Assembly (NCBI RefSeq): GCF_014695715.1
Contig: NZ_JACJOT010000017.1
Location: 1 to 64,000, forward strand
Origin: Microcoleus sp. FACHB-68
Lineage (GTDB): Bacteria > Cyanobacteriota > Cyanobacteriia > Cyanobacteriales > Oscillatoriaceae
DNA: 64,000 bases
Reading direction: 5' to 3'
Part shown: one piece after another, positions 8,965 to 19,799 of the stretch
How the letters are laid out: each line of letters begins with the position of its first letter
Position numbering within the stretch: position 1 is the first letter of the stretch
Made by a program: the position numbers and the translations under genes
Notes under the pieces: generated by a model
The model's input: only the letters and a program-made list of their open reading frames with translations
Database searches by the model: none
What the model was told of the DNA's origin: nothing

Positions 8965-9647
8965 TAAACTTGCTTACAACCTTCAAAAAAATCAATAACT
9001 TGATGTAATGACCCTGGTTTAGTTACAATCAGCACAGTTGAACCGGGTTCTAGTACGGTACTGCCGTTAGGAATCATCAAATTTTCTTGGGGATGGGGTT
9101 GATAGCCAATAATCAGAGAGCCGGTAGGAAACCGGGAATCCTGAGCAATTTCAGCAACGCTACGACCAACAACATAGCAATTGTTGGGGATGGGAAGTTT
9201 TAGAACCTCAATTTGTCCCTGCTCAAAATGCATCATTGATTCAACTTGAGGGTATTCAATGGCATTCACCATCGTTGAAACCCCTAGCTCAACGGTACTG
9301 ATAATATGGGTAGCTCCAGCTAAACGCAGGGGGGGAGCAAAATCAGGATGACGCAATCGAGTCAAAATGTGGGAAACTCCGTAGTGTTTGGCAAGCGTCA
9401 CCATTGCCAGATTCAAGGCATCGTTTCGCAGAACTGCGGCTAAGGAGTCGGCTTTACGAATTCCAGCTTCTAGCAGCACTTCTGTGCTCACAGCACTGCC
9501 TTCAAAAGCCATTGCTCCCACTTGATCTCGGACATACCGGCAAGCGTTAGGATCGATGTCAATGACGGCAACAGTATGCCCAAGTTCTACCAGTTTTTGC
9601 GCCAAAGTTAGCCCCACTAAGCCGGCTCCGCCAATTAGCACGTACAT
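8964..9647 (-). CDS. TrkA-like NAD-binding (RCK) protein
   Basis: 227 residues: an RCK_N Rossmann domain at the N-terminus (GGAGLVGLTLAQKL, then VIDIDP) and a TrkA-C/RCK_C domain near residues 140-220 (GRSVAEIAQDSRFPTGSLI, GSTVLEPGSTVLIV). Such peripheral proteins gate K+ uptake or channel proteins by binding NAD(H), ATP or, for RCK_C domains, c-di-AMP. No Trk/Ktr membrane subunit is adjacent, so its partner lies elsewhere. First gene of a two-gene unit with the DUF3124 lipoprotein. The c-di-AMP riboswitches further along make a link with that signal possible but unproven. Confidence 0.88.
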   Translation of the reverse strand: MYVLIGGAGLVGLTLAQKLVELGHTVAVIDIDPNACRYVRDQVGAMAFEGSAVSTEVLLEAGIRKADSLAAVLRNDALNLAMVTLAKHYGVSHILTRLRHPDFAPPLRLAGATHIISTVELGVSTMVNAIEYPQVESMMHFEQGQIEVLKLPIPNNCYVVGRSVAEIAQDSRFPTGSLIIGYQPHPQENLMIPNGSTVLEPGSTVLIVTKPGSLHQVIDFFEGCKQV

Positions 9648-9764
9648 GGTTGCTTTCTCATACTCTGAACTTCCAACTTCACTTTACAAGCTAGCAAGGC
9701 TCTCTGCCGAGATCAGCGAAAAATTAAAATTTTTCCTTTAAAAAGTCTGTCGGCTTCCAGCCAG

Positions 9765-10244
9765 TTAAACCATTTCTAGCTCAACCCTGTAAGTTTCCAG
9801 TAAATTACAAGTATCGTGATCGTTAATATTCGTGTCACTGAGTTCCAAATTGTAAAAATCGACAAATTCATGGTCGAAATAAGGGCCGGCGTGCCAAGTG
9901 CCCAAATGTAATTTAATAAAACAATTACCAGGAATCCGAAAAGCCACAATTTCTTCTAACACCGGCTTGTCATGAGCTGCCGGCGCTGCAACTGCCATCA
10001 ACCACTCTTTCCCTTCCAGAGCACCCAAACATTGAGTGCAGTTAAGATGACGAGTAATTTTGTGAAATTTCCGGCCTCTTTCACCCAGTCGCATGATATA
10101 AAATCGGGGAATTCCACGATCAAGTATCAATTGAGCGTCTTCTGAATTATAGGCTTCACCGTCTTTACTAGCGTAGATTACTTGACCATAAGGCTGAAAG
10201 TTTGCCGGTGTAATCCAATTTGCTTTTAACTGTTGAAGGAACAT
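9765..10244 (-). CDS. Ureidoglycolate lyase family protein
   Basis: 159 residues matching the AllA-type ureidoglycolate lyase fold: NFQPYGQVI near the start, then [13 protein letters not shown], and GTWHAGPYF near residue 130. Known members release urea and glyoxylate from ureidoglycolate in allantoin breakdown, which would let the cell use purine nitrogen. No other allantoin genes are adjacent, so the substrate is inferred from family. The coding start lies directly beside a heptanucleotide repeat tract (10251 onward). Confidence 0.83.
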   Translation of the reverse strand: MFLQQLKANWITPANFQPYGQVIYASKDGEAYNSEDAQLILDRGIPRFYIMRLGERGRKFHKITRHLNCTQCLGALEGKEWLMAVAAPAAHDKPVLEEIVAFRIPGNCFIKLHLGTWHAGPYFDHEFVDFYNLELSDTNINDHDTCNLLETYRVELEMV

Positions 10245-10250
10245 TTTTTA

Positions 10251-10450
10251 ATTGGGCATTGGGCATTGGGCATTGGGCATTGGGCATTGGGAATGGGGCA
10301 TTGGGAATTGGGCATTGGGCATTGGGCATGGGGCAAGGCTTCGCCAACCTAAAGGTATGGGCATGGGGCAAGGCTTCGCCAACCTAAAGGTATGGGCATT
10401 GGGCAAGGCTTCGCCAACCTAAAGGTATGGGCATTGGGAATGGGGCAATT
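10251..10450. repeat. TGGGCAT heptamer array plus three 35-bp units
   Basis: The left part is a run of TGGGCAT and TGGGGCAT heptamers. From 10335 three tandem 35-bp units follow, each beginning AAGGCTTCGCCAACCTAAAG; unit starts are 10335, 10370 and 10405. The same two components recur at 15.2-15.5, 48.5, 50.0 and 56.1 kb. They resemble the short tandemly repeated repetitive sequences of filamentous cyanobacteria. Confidence 0.92.
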
Positions 10451-10521
10451 TAAATTGATATTCCTTGCCCCTCGCCCCTTCGTTACAAGGGTGTAAAGTT
10501 AATGCCTAAATGTCTTATGCC

Positions 10522-13425
10522 TTACTCAATTTTTTCACTTTTCACTTCTACTAATTGAATAGAAGCGGGTGAATCATCAACAAATGCCGGCCCCACCGGC
10601 TTAGGAAGCGGCTCAGCAACCGGCTTAGAAACTGGCTCAGCAGCAACCGGCTCAACAACTGGCTTAGCAACTAGCTCAACAACTGGCTCTGAAATCGGCT
10701 CAGCAACTGGCTCATCAACCCCCGGCATTTTATGAGTAAAAGTTAAAGTTCGATCCACACAATTAATCACAATTGTGTCGCCGGCAACAAAGGTATTTTC
10801 CAACAGCTTTGTCGCAATTGGATTTTCCACCTCTCGCTGAATTGCCCGCTTCAGAGGACGCGCACCATACACCGGATCGTAGCCGGCATCTGCCAGATAA
10901 TCTTGTGCCGCGCTCATCAATTGGAAGCTAATTTTTTGATCTGCCAATAGTTGCTCAATGCGTTTAATTTGAATGCCGACAATTTGACGCAATTCTGCGC
11001 GGTTGAGGGGATGGAACAGGATAATATCATCAACCCGATTCAAAAATTCTGGGCGAAAATGACCGCGCAATGACTGCATTACGCCTTTACGCATCTCCTC
11101 CTCTGGATCTTGATTTTTAGATTTGGACTTTTTGGGATTTTGGATAGACAACTTTTCCTGACGCCCGTTTTCTGCCTGTTGCTTTTCCCCCAGCGCCTCG
11201 AAAATGCGATCGCTGCCGATGTTACTCGTCATCACAATCACTGTATTGCGAAAATCTACGAGCCGGCCTTGAGAATCCGTAATTCGCCCATCATCCAACA
11301 CCTGCAACAAAATATTAAACACATCGGGGTGAGCCTTCTCCACCTCATCCAGCAGCAGTACCGAGTAAGGATGCCGGCGAATTGCTTCCGAAAGTTGACC
11401 CCCTTCTTCATAACCCACATATCCCGGAGGCGCACCCACCAAGCGTGAAACCGCGTGCTTCTCCATGTATTCCGACATATCAATCCGCACAAGGGATTCT
11501 TCGCTATCAAAAAGAGACTGGGCTAATGCTCTTGCTAGCTCGGTTTTACCCACCCCCGTTGGTCCCATAAACAAGAAGGAACCAATCGGACGTCCGGGAT
11601 CTTTCATGCCGGAACGAGCGCGACGAATTGCTGCTGAAACAGCTTCAACGGCTTCCTGCTGCCCAATCACCCGCTGGTGCAATTGAGATTCTAATTGCAG
11701 CAATTTCCGCCGTTCCGACTCTAGCAGCCGGTTGACGGGAATGCCGGTCCATTTTGCAACAATTTCCGCAATATCGGCTTCTGTGACTTGTTCCCGCAGC
11801 AGCGTCGAGCCTTGAGATTGCAGTTTCAACAGTTCCGCTTCCTTGGCTTCACGATCCCGCTGCACAACCTCTAAGCGCCCATATTTTAGCTGTGCGGCTG
11901 TATTGAGATCATAATTACGCTCTGCCCGTTCGATTTTCACCCGGAGCTGATCTTCTTCTTCCTTCAGGGTGTTGATCGCTTGCAAAATCTGCTTCTCGCC
12001 TTGCCACTGGGAATTCAGGTGCTGCTGTTTTGCTTTTAAATTGGTAATTTCTCGTTCGATGCGCTCTAACCGCTCACCGGCACTTCGACTTCTCTGCTCA
12101 CCGGCTGCTCGGCTTGCCTGCTCTGCTTCTAGGGAAAGTTTTTCCATCTGTAGTTGCATGAGCCGGCGATCTACACCTTCGAGTTCTTCTGGTTTCGAGG
12201 TGATCTCCATCTTCAACTTCGCCGCCGCCTCATCCACCAAATCAATTGCTTTATCGGGCAAAAATCGGTCAGCAATATAGCGTGCAGATAGGGTGGCAGC
12301 CGCTACTAGGGCGGAGTCGAGGATTTTTACTTGATGGTGAATTTCATAACGCTCTTTAAGTCCCCGCAGGATGGAAATCGTATCTTCTACCGTGGGTTGA
12401 TCGACTAATACCTGTTGAAACCGGCGCTCTAGGGCAGCATCTTTTTCAATATATTTGCGATATTCATCCAGGGTTGTTGCTCCAATACAGCGCAATTCTC
12501 CTCGTGCCAGCATCGGTTTGAGCAGGTTGCCGGCATCCATCGAACCTTGACTATTTGCGCCAGCGCCGACAACGGTGTGCAACTCATCAATAAACAGCAC
12601 AATTAGCCCGTCAGATCCCATCACTTCCCGCAGCACCGCTCGCAGGCGCTCCTCAAATTCCCCCCGGTATTTTGCGCCGGCAATCAAGCTGCCCATATCC
12701 AGCGCGATCAGCCGCCGGTTTTTCAAAGATTCCGGTACATCGCCGTTAATAATTCGTTGGGCTAAAGCTTCTGCAATGGCCGTTTTTCCCACCCCAGGCT
12801 CTCCAATCAGCACGGGGTTATTCTTCATGCGGCGAGAAAGGACTTGGATAACGCGGCGAATTTCCTCATCCCGCCCAATAACGGGGTCAAGCTTACCACC
12901 TTTTGCCTGTTCTGTCAAGTCCCGCCCGTATTTTTCCAGGGCTTCGTAATTGTTTTCTGGGGTTGGATCTTGTACCTTAGCGGTGCCTCTGGTTGCTTTA
13001 ATCGCCGTTTCCAGCGATGCGCGGTCGCAATTGAACGTTTTCAGCAGCCTGCGGCCTACACGCTCGTCATCGGCTAAGCTCAGCAGTATATGTTCAATCG
13101 AGATATACTCATCCTGCAAAGCTTGACGAGCCTCGTCAGCTTTGTCTAATAAGATGTCTAAGCCGCGTCCCAAGTACAGTTGCTCGACTTTAGCGACCTT
13201 TGGTTGCCGCTGAGCAAATGCTTTTAATTGTTGCAGCAGTTGCTCGGTATTGACGCCGGCGCGACTCAAAATCCGAGGTGCAAGTCCTTCGGGTTGTTCC
13301 AGCAGTGCGGTGACGACGTGCTCTACCTCCAGCTGCTGATTCTGGAAGCGACGGGCAACTTCTTGGGATTTAACAATGGCTTCCCAGGCTTTATCGGTAA
13401 ATTTTGTCGAATCAGTTGGCTGCAT
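10522..13425 (-). CDS. clpB: ClpB disaggregase with inserted segment and EPV-rich C-terminal tail
   Basis: Hsp100 ATPase with the full ClpB order: Clp_N repeats (residues 1-150), D1 Walker [10 protein letters not shown], a middle coiled-coil domain (about 400-530), D2 Walker [21 protein letters not shown] pore region and the C-terminal small domain. With DnaK it rescues aggregated proteins. The usual length is about 870 residues; this one has 967. Two additions explain this: a lysine/asparagine-rich insert at about 745-777 ([15 protein letters not shown]) whose DNA looks like a non-coding cyanobacterial AAAATCC-type repeat, and a 70-residue tail of imperfect EPVAEPV units from about 897. Catalytic motifs are intact, so activity is expected. 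Confidence 0.95.
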   Translation of the reverse strand: MQPTDSTKFTDKAWEAIVKSQEVARRFQNQQLEVEHVVTALLEQPEGLAPRILSRAGVNTEQLLQQLKAFAQRQPKVAKVEQLYLGRGLDILLDKADEARQALQDEYISIEHILLSLADDERVGRRLLKTFNCDRASLETAIKATRGTAKVQDPTPENNYEALEKYGRDLTEQAKGGKLDPVIGRDEEIRRVIQVLSRRMKNNPVLIGEPGVGKTAIAEALAQRIINGDVPESLKNRRLIALDMGSLIAGAKYRGEFEERLRAVLREVMGSDGLIVLFIDELHTVVGAGANSQGSMDAGNLLKPMLARGELRCIGATTLDEYRKYIEKDAALERRFQQVLVDQPTVEDTISILRGLKERYEIHHQVKILDSALVAAATLSARYIADRFLPDKAIDLVDEAAAKLKMEITSKPEELEGVDRRLMQLQMEKLSLEAEQASRAAGEQRSRSAGERLERIEREITNLKAKQQHLNSQWQGEKQILQAINTLKEEEDQLRVKIERAERNYDLNTAAQLKYGRLEVVQRDREAKEAELLKLQSQGSTLLREQVTEADIAEIVAKWTGIPVNRLLESERRKLLQLESQLHQRVIGQQEAVEAVSAAIRRARSGMKDPGRPIGSFLFMGPTGVGKTELARALAQSLFDSEESLVRIDMSEYMEKHAVSRLVGAPPGYVGYEEGGQLSEAIRRHPYSVLLLDEVEKAHPDVFNILLQVLDDGRITDSQGRLVDFRNTVIVMTSNIGSDRIFEALGEKQQAENGRQEKLSIQNPKKSKSKNQDPEEEMRKGVMQSLRGHFRPEFLNRVDDIILFHPLNRAELRQIVGIQIKRIEQLLADQKISFQLMSAAQDYLADAGYDPVYGARPLKRAIQREVENPIATKLLENTFVAGDTIVINCVDRTLTFTHKMPGVDEPVAEPISEPVVELVAKPVVEPVAAEPVSKPVAEPLPKPVGPAFVDDSPASIQLVEVKSEKIE
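10590..10725 (-). repeat. In-gene repeat coding for EPV/KPV units in ClpB tail
   Basis: Tandem imperfect units of roughly 15-30 bp of the pattern ACTGGCTCAGCAAC encode alternating PVAEP/PVVEP/KPV blocks after the ClpB small domain. Confidence 0.75.
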
Positions 13426-13524
13426 TATTTGTCAGGGTCAGAGGTCAGAGGGCAATTGTCGTTTGTCAGATTCTATTGAGATCGCTCAGCATTCGGTTAC
13501 AAAGGGACAACGGACTGTAGACAA

Positions 13525-15153
13525 CTAAAACGAAAACACGGTGCGAAGTGCGAATTGCCAAGTTAATCCGTTATCGCTGTCATTGTCAGCATTCGTTACC
13601 GCTAGCAAAGCTGGGGTCACACTAATATTGTCACTCAGCAAGAGATTGTAAAACGCCTCAAAATTAGTTTGTGTTGCATCACCGACACTGCCGGTGACAA
13701 ATGGCTGGCCGATCGCTACACCGGCAAGCGTTCCCGGAAGCGGCGTATTCCGCAGCGCCACCCCCACCGCCCAAGTCCAGGGATGGGCGTCCAAGTCTCT
13801 GCCGAGTTCGGTATTAAAGCCGGTGTAGCTGCTAAAACCGAGGCGACCAAACACAGCAAGTTGAGAGTTGTAAGCCCATTCTCCATTAACGCCAAAAGCA
13901 TTAATATCTGTGTCATTAATTGCAGCACTGGTGTATTGCAACCGCACGGCTAAACTTGGGTTAGGGGAGTATTGTAGCTCGATGCTGCCTTGGTTGCGAT
14001 CTTCAAAAAAACCTCCGTCTGCCTCATCTGGATCGCCGGCATCTGCGGCAATGTAGAGGGCATTCACACGAAAAGGGGTTCCTTTAAGCTTCCAATTAAT
14101 TGCCGCACCGGCACCCCCAGGCCGGTCAATCTGATTCTGGACAATTAAAGGATTATTCAGAAAAAAGCTGGAATTAAAATCAACGGCTTCATTATTAGCA
14201 AATCGGTTGCGATCAATAAAATCTCTGGGCGACATTTTTGCCCCAACCGTCAACGAAACATTTGACAAAGGCTCAAAAGTATAATAAAGCTTGCGTAAGC
14301 GTACAGATTCATCTACCCCGACATAATCAAGTCCGCCGGCACCCGCAAACGAGCCGGTGCTGCCCAGCAAATTTTGCCCCTCATTTTGATCACGGCTGAT
14401 GGCATCTCCTCCCCCGGAACCCACTTCTAACTGAGTGGTTAAAAAACCGCCGGTTTCTCGCCAGTCGGTGAGCAGATTCAGCCGCAACCGAGAGACTACT
14501 GTTGCCGCAGCATTGTTACCAAAGGTTGGCGTTGAGATAAATTCACCCGCCATCGTAGTCGTAGCGGAAACCCGGCTTTCCTCAAGCTCTGTTGTCCGCG
14601 CGGTAATATCGTCCAAGCGGTTTCGCAGTTGGGCTAAAGCCTGGGCAAAGTCTCTTTGCAGTCTCTCCAGCGTTAAAATGTCTTCTTGCAGCAGTTCTTG
14701 CTCAGAGGCAACCAAGGGTTGAATCTTCTCCAGCACAGCCGCTAAAGCCGCCGCAAATTCATATCGCGTCATCGATTGATTGCCGCGAAACGTCGCGTCA
14801 GGATAACCCAAGCTGATGCCGTAGCGTTCAATCAAGGATTCCAACGCCTGATAAGCCCAATCTGTCGGTTGAACATCAGCTAGCTGCTCTACAGAAGTGA
14901 CTTGGCCCATCGATTCCTGATCTACAGTCTCAATGAGAGCCGGCATTTGGGAATTTGGAAATTCAGAGGTGGGAATTTCTTCAGTTACCGGCCCGCTTTC
15001 GTTAATTTCAACAGAAATAGACTCAGCAACAGTTGGGATAGATTGTAAACCGGCTTTTTTCACCGGCACAGCAGATTCTGCAAATGCCGGCAGCATTTGA
15101 CTCAGCATGACGACTACTCCCAGAGAGGGGAGCTGCCAATCAGCGTGTTTCAC
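13525..15153 (-). CDS. SLH-domain OprB-type porin (iron uptake porin family)
   Basis: 542 residues with an export signal ending near AFA (residue 25), an acidic spacer, one SLH domain at about 90-150 (DVQPTDWAYQALESLIERYG, YPDATFRGN, TRYEFAAAL), a coiled coil at about 155-200, and an OprB-like beta-barrel ending in phenylalanine (RTVFSF), as expected for an outer-membrane protein. Cyanobacterial members (Som-type) are major outer-membrane channels tethered to peptidoglycan by the SLH domain and pass ions or iron. Repeat tracts occupy its upstream region. Confidence 0.9.
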   Translation of the reverse strand: MKHADWQLPSLGVVVMLSQMLPAFAESAVPVKKAGLQSIPTVAESISVEINESGPVTEEIPTSEFPNSQMPALIETVDQESMGQVTSVEQLADVQPTDWAYQALESLIERYGISLGYPDATFRGNQSMTRYEFAAALAAVLEKIQPLVASEQELLQEDILTLERLQRDFAQALAQLRNRLDDITARTTELEESRVSATTTMAGEFISTPTFGNNAAATVVSRLRLNLLTDWRETGGFLTTQLEVGSGGGDAISRDQNEGQNLLGSTGSFAGAGGLDYVGVDESVRLRKLYYTFEPLSNVSLTVGAKMSPRDFIDRNRFANNEAVDFNSSFFLNNPLIVQNQIDRPGGAGAAINWKLKGTPFRVNALYIAADAGDPDEADGGFFEDRNQGSIELQYSPNPSLAVRLQYTSAAINDTDINAFGVNGEWAYNSQLAVFGRLGFSSYTGFNTELGRDLDAHPWTWAVGVALRNTPLPGTLAGVAIGQPFVTGSVGDATQTNFEAFYNLLLSDNISVTPALLAVTNADNDSDNGLTWQFALRTVFSF

Positions 15154-15212
15154 ATTGTACTCCTCACACTAAAGCTGTCTTTTGCCTGTGGCTCTTATTT
15201 AGCATAGGGGGA

Positions 15213-15490
15213 AGGGGCATTGGGCATTGGGCATTGGGCATGGGGGATTGGGCATGGGGCATTGGGCATGGGGCATGGGGCATGGGGCATTGGGCAAGTC
15301 TGTCGTCATTCACGATAACCAAAAGATTAAAATTTTTTAACATTTTCACACTCTCTCCCCGTGCCCGTACCTTTAGGTTGGCGAAGCCTTGACCCTACCT
15401 TTAGGTTGGCGAAGGACCCATGCCCCATGCCCAATCCCCAATGCTAAATCCCCAATGCCCCATACCCCATGCCCAATGCCCCATGCCCAA
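15213..15490. repeat. Inverted pair of heptamer arrays with AAGGCTTCGCCAACC units
   Basis: The left arm (15213-15296) has GGGCATT heptamers in plus orientation. The right arm (15366-15490) carries two copies of the CTTTAGGTTGGCGAAG unit followed by AATGCCC heptamers, the reverse complement. Together they form a potential 280-bp cruciform between gloA and the porin gene. Confidence 0.88.
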
Positions 15491-15494
15491 TTCC

Positions 15495-15932
15495 CTAACC
15501 CAAGCTTGCCGGCTGTGGTGTGGCTTCTTGGTTGGCGGCTGAGCTTTGGCTACCTAGCTGGATGAGTTCTACTTTGTAACCATCGGGATCTTCAATGAAG
15601 GCAATGACTGTAGAACCATGCTTCATTGGGCCAGGATCGCGGGTGACTTTGCCGCCGCCGGCTTTGATTTGTTCGCAGGTGGCGTAAATATCATCCACGC
15701 CCAGTGCAATGTGTCCGTAAGCGTCGCCTAAGTTATACTGCTCAACACCCCAGTTGTGGGTCAGTTCTAAAACGGCTGTGTCAGACTCATCGCCGTAGCC
15801 AACAAAGGCGAGGGTAAATTTGCCACCCGGATAGTCTTTTTGGCGCAGTAACTTCATGCCCAAGACGTTGCAGTAGAAGTCGAGGGATTTTTCTAGGTTG
15901 CCGACTCTCAGCATTGTGTGTAGCAATCGCAT
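15495..15932 (-). CDS. gloA: Lactoylglutathione lyase (glyoxalase I)
   Basis: Glyoxalase I isomerises the hemithioacetal of methylglyoxal and glutathione to S-lactoylglutathione. From ATG 15932 the four metal ligands fall at His5, Glu56, His74 and Glu122, the same numbers as in E. coli GloA, which fixes this start; GGAG lies 8 bases upstream. The upstream TTG at 15944 is not needed. A glutamine/serine-rich tail of about 20 residues runs into the adjacent repeat tract and may be repeat-derived. In E. coli gloA is cotranscribed with nemRA; here a NemR-like regulator is 2.7 kb away, so the link is only loosely kept. Confidence 0.94.
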   Translation of the reverse strand: MRLLHTMLRVGNLEKSLDFYCNVLGMKLLRQKDYPGGKFTLAFVGYGDESDTAVLELTHNWGVEQYNLGDAYGHIALGVDDIYATCEQIKAGGGKVTRDPGPMKHGSTVIAFIEDPDGYKVELIQLGSQSSAANQEATPQPASLG

Positions 15933-16190
15933 GGCCAACTCCAAATTTCTTAACTGTTTCCCATTCTACCGGCACGCCACCGGCTCTATGGCAGATCGCC
16001 AATTCAGGCCGGTTGGTAAAAATAAAGACCGGCAAAATTCATAGACTTCTTTAATATCAACCAACAGAAGTCTATTTAGTCGGTATTCTAACGATTGGGC
16101 AAAAAGATTGTTGAAGCTTGCTAAAGACACGGATTTCGCCCAAAAAGACTCCGCCAGCGCTGATTCAGGTGCCAATTGGAGTTTCAATGA

Positions 16191-17510
<1,320 letters not shown>

Positions 17511-17559
17511 AGCCAAAATGGGTTTGGGGTACACTCATGCTGTGCCCCAGCTTCAGTTC

Positions 17560-18387
17560 CTAGCCCTTTAAATCAAGGGCGGCTTGTTTAATCGGTTCTA
17601 GCAAGTTAAGCGGCAAATTGAGCATATTCAGACGGATCGCCTCTTTTCCTTTCAAATCACAAGGGCCATGATAATCACTGCCGCCGGTCATCAGTAAATT
17701 ATGCTCAGCACAGAGTTTCTTTAAATTATCAACTTGTGAGGGAGAGTGGGTGGGATGGTAAACTTCAACTCCCATCAAGCCGGCTGCCACCATTTCCTCT
17801 AACACCGGCTCAACTGTACCGCCTCGGAATAAATAGGGATGCGCCCACACCGGCACCCCGCCGCTGCGGCGTAACAAAGCAATACCTTCAACGATGGAAA
17901 ACTTTTCATACTCAACGCAAGCCGGTTTCCCATCACCCAGCCAACGATCAAATGCCTCACGACTCGATTGCACGTAGCCGGCATTCACCAGTGCTGTTGC
18001 AATATGAGGGCGTCCTGGTGCCATTCCCTCTCCCATCTCCGGCAACTCGATAGGATAGCCTAATTCAGCTAACTTCTCCACCATTTCAGCAGCGCGGCGT
18101 TTCCGTCCCTCCACACGCTCATGCAGATCGCCGCGTAACTTTTCCGCATTTGGATAAAAGCCCAAAATGTGCAGGGAACGGTCATTGTGAACCGTGCTTA
18201 ATTCCACTCCCGGTACAATTTCTAAACCATGCGGCTGAGCAGCAGCCAACGCGTCATCCCAACCGGATACCGTATCGTGATCGGTAATTGCCAGAGCCAC
18301 TACTCCAGCTTTCACCGCAGCAGCAACAAGTTCTCCAGGTGTGAGTGTGCCGTCAGAATAGGTTGTGTGACAATGCAGTTCAATCAT
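17560..18387 (-). CDS. PHP-domain phosphoesterase
   Basis: 275 residues with the PHP metal-binding motifs HCHTTYSDG (start), ITDHDT (about residue 36), a mid-protein VWAHPYL and C-terminal GSDYHGP. It fits the TrpH/YciV family, several of which act as 3',5'-nucleotide phosphatases or 5'-3' exonucleases on short RNA. It converges on eno, with 49 bp between stops. Confidence 0.88.
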   Translation of the reverse strand: MIELHCHTTYSDGTLTPGELVAAAVKAGVVALAITDHDTVSGWDDALAAAQPHGLEIVPGVELSTVHNDRSLHILGFYPNAEKLRGDLHERVEGRKRRAAEMVEKLAELGYPIELPEMGEGMAPGRPHIATALVNAGYVQSSREAFDRWLGDGKPACVEYEKFSIVEGIALLRRSGGVPVWAHPYLFRGGTVEPVLEEMVAAGLMGVEVYHPTHSPSQVDNLKKLCAEHNLLMTGGSDYHGPCDLKGKEAIRLNMLNLPLNLLEPIKQAALDLKG

Positions 18388-18566
18388 TTCTTAATTATTG
18401 CAAAATATTGCCCGCTTCGGATAACCTCACCCCTGTTTTAGCAAACACAACAACTCCCTCATCGGCAAGATTTTCTTATAACCGCTGAAACCGTCTTTAA
18501 TTTCCTCTTCCCTCAACGCCGGTAAACCCTGATAAATCAGCAGCCGCACAGATAGCATCCTAATCC

Positions 18567-18595
18567 TTGACATTTATAGACGACCAGTCTACTAT
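18567..18595 (+). promoter_or_regulatory. Sigma-70-type promoter of the NemR-like gene
   Basis: TTGACA at 18567-18572 and TACTAT at 18590-18595 are separated by 17 bp. The spacer and -10 contain the TAGAC-N5-GTCTA operator, so repressor binding would block RNA polymerase. The ATG (18603) is only 8 bases past the -10, so the transcript would be nearly leaderless. Confidence 0.7.
18577..18591. promoter_or_regulatory. Operator for the NemR-like regulator (site 1)
   Basis: Inverted repeat TAGAC-GACCA-GTCTA. The ten bases GACCAGTCTA recur in inverse orientation in site 2 before trxA. Position over the spacer and -10 suggests autorepression. Confidence 0.65.
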
Positions 18596-18602
18596 ATTAA
18601 AC

Positions 18603-19187
18603 ATGGGCAAAGAAACAACCAAAACAACGCTCCTAGAGATCGGCACACGGATCATTCTAGAAAAAGGCTTTAATCACACCGGCATTCAGGAGATTTTGCA
18701 AACAGCCGGCGTGCCGAAAGGCTCGTTCTACTACTACTTCAAAAGCAAAGAAGACTTCGGTTTTCAAGTGCTTGAGAATTACGCGCAAGCTTATCGTGCC
18801 ACTTTAGATCGCTGTTTGGAAGATCAAACCCTGACGCCACTTTCGCGCCTGCGCCGGCACTTCGAGGAAAGCTGTAAGCGCTTCGAGTCTGGGCAGTGCC
18901 GTAACGGTTGCTTAATTGGTAATTTAAGCCAAGAACTTGCCGATCAAAGCGAAATTTTTCGCTGCCGGTTGGAAGAAATTCTCACCCATTGGCGAGAGCG
19001 TTTTGCCAAATGTTTGCACCAAGCTCAAGAAGCCGGTGAAATTTCCTCTGATCTTAACCCTCACGAATTAGCAGAATTCCTGTTAAGCAGTTGGGAAGGA
19101 GCCATTCTCCGAGCAAAAGTCACCAAAAGTACCGCCCCTTTAGAAGCTTTCATCAAGATTGTGTTTGAATCGACCCTCAAAGGTTGA
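18603..19187 (+). CDS. NemR-like TetR-family redox/electrophile repressor
   Basis: 194 residues from ATG 18603. The N-terminal TetR helix-turn-helix (GIQEILQTAGVPKGSFYYYF, residues 27-46) is close to E. coli NemR. The sensor Cys of NemR (Cys106, in a GCL motif) and the Lys reported to pair with it (Lys175) have counterparts at Cys103 and Lys172, with the same 69-residue spacing. NemR is known to derepress in response to hypochlorous acid and electrophiles. The genes that follow, thioredoxin and an Old Yellow Enzyme, fit such a stimulon. Matching operators stand before this gene and before trxA. The frame continues upstream to a TTG, but that TTG is the promoter -35. Confidence 0.9.
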   Translation: MGKETTKTTLLEIGTRIILEKGFNHTGIQEILQTAGVPKGSFYYYFKSKEDFGFQVLENYAQAYRATLDRCLEDQTLTPLSRLRRHFEESCKRFESGQCRNGCLIGNLSQELADQSEIFRCRLEEILTHWRERFAKCLHQAQEAGEISSDLNPHELAEFLLSSWEGAILRAKVTKSTAPLEAFIKIVFESTLKG

Positions 19188-19234
19188 CGAATTAATCTTG
19201 AACCGGGCAAAAATGTTACTTAAGCATGGTGTAG

Positions 19235-19246
19235 TAGACTGGTCTA
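19235..19246. promoter_or_regulatory. Operator for the NemR-like regulator (site 2)
   Basis: Palindrome TAGAC-TG-GTCTA about 97 bases before the trxA ATG. TCTAAT at 19243-19248 could serve as a -10, so the site would overlap the promoter of trxA and the downstream reductase. Confidence 0.65.
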
Positions 19247-19342
19247 ATTTAACCTAGACTTGATTCATCTTCTAAATCCCTGATCAGGCTGTTTTAAATC
19301 CCCTATCTCGGCCAATCTTCATTATCAACGGAGATAAAAATT

Positions 19343-19684
19343 ATGGCAGACAACAGCAAATCTATTAAACTAACAGACGAGAACTTCCAAAGCGAAGTTA
19401 TAGACAGTCAAGAACTAACTTTAGTCGATTTCTGGGCACCTTGGTGCGGGCCGTGCCGGCTGATTGGCCCAACCATCGAAACATTGGCGACCCGGTTTGC
19501 CGGCCAAGCTAAAGTTGGAAAATTGAATGTTGACGAATCTGAGAAGATTGCCAGTGATTATGAAATTCGGTCAATTCCCACACTTGTATTTTTCAAAAAT
19601 GGCTTAGTTGCTGATCGGATGGTCGGTATAGTAACAGAACAAGCCCTGGCTGAAAAAATGAATGCGTTGATCGAGAAAAACTAG
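19343..19684 (+). CDS. trxA: Thioredoxin
   Basis: 113 residues with the redox-active WCGPC in FWAPWCGPCRL, the cis-proline region IRSIPTLVFFKNG and normal thioredoxin length. It reduces disulfides in the cytosol. ATG follows GGAG at 10 bases. It lies between the NemR-like repressor and the OYE reductase, behind the operator at 19235, so it is probably part of an electrophile or oxidative-stress response. Confidence 0.93.
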   Translation: MADNSKSIKLTDENFQSEVIDSQELTLVDFWAPWCGPCRLIGPTIETLATRFAGQAKVGKLNVDESEKIASDYEIRSIPTLVFFKNGLVADRMVGIVTEQALAEKMNALIEKN

Positions 19685-19700
19685 ACAACCGATGAAGAAG

Positions 19701-19754
19701 TCGCCTAAACTTTTTCAGTTTGAAAAAAGCAGCCAGACTGAGAAAATTAGGCGA
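19701..19754 (+). other. Imperfect hairpin between trxA and the OYE gene
   Basis: TCGCCTAA at 19701 and TTAGGCGA ending 19754 form the base of a stem that continues imperfectly through CTTTTTCAGT / ACTGAGAAAA. It lacks a good T-tract, so it may be a processing or partial-termination site that lowers expression of the downstream reductase. Confidence 0.5.
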
Positions 19755-19799
19755 TTTAGAAACTAGCCTGAATACTGCTAATTAATGGAGACTGAACCA

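Noticed and set aside
10168-10371. Minus frame of 67 residues rich in PMPNAQC
   Set aside because: It is translated heptamer repeat, not a gene.
18567-18602. Upstream TTG start for the TetR regulator
   Set aside because: That TTG is part of a TTGACA -35 element, and ATG 18603 gives the NemR-like numbering.
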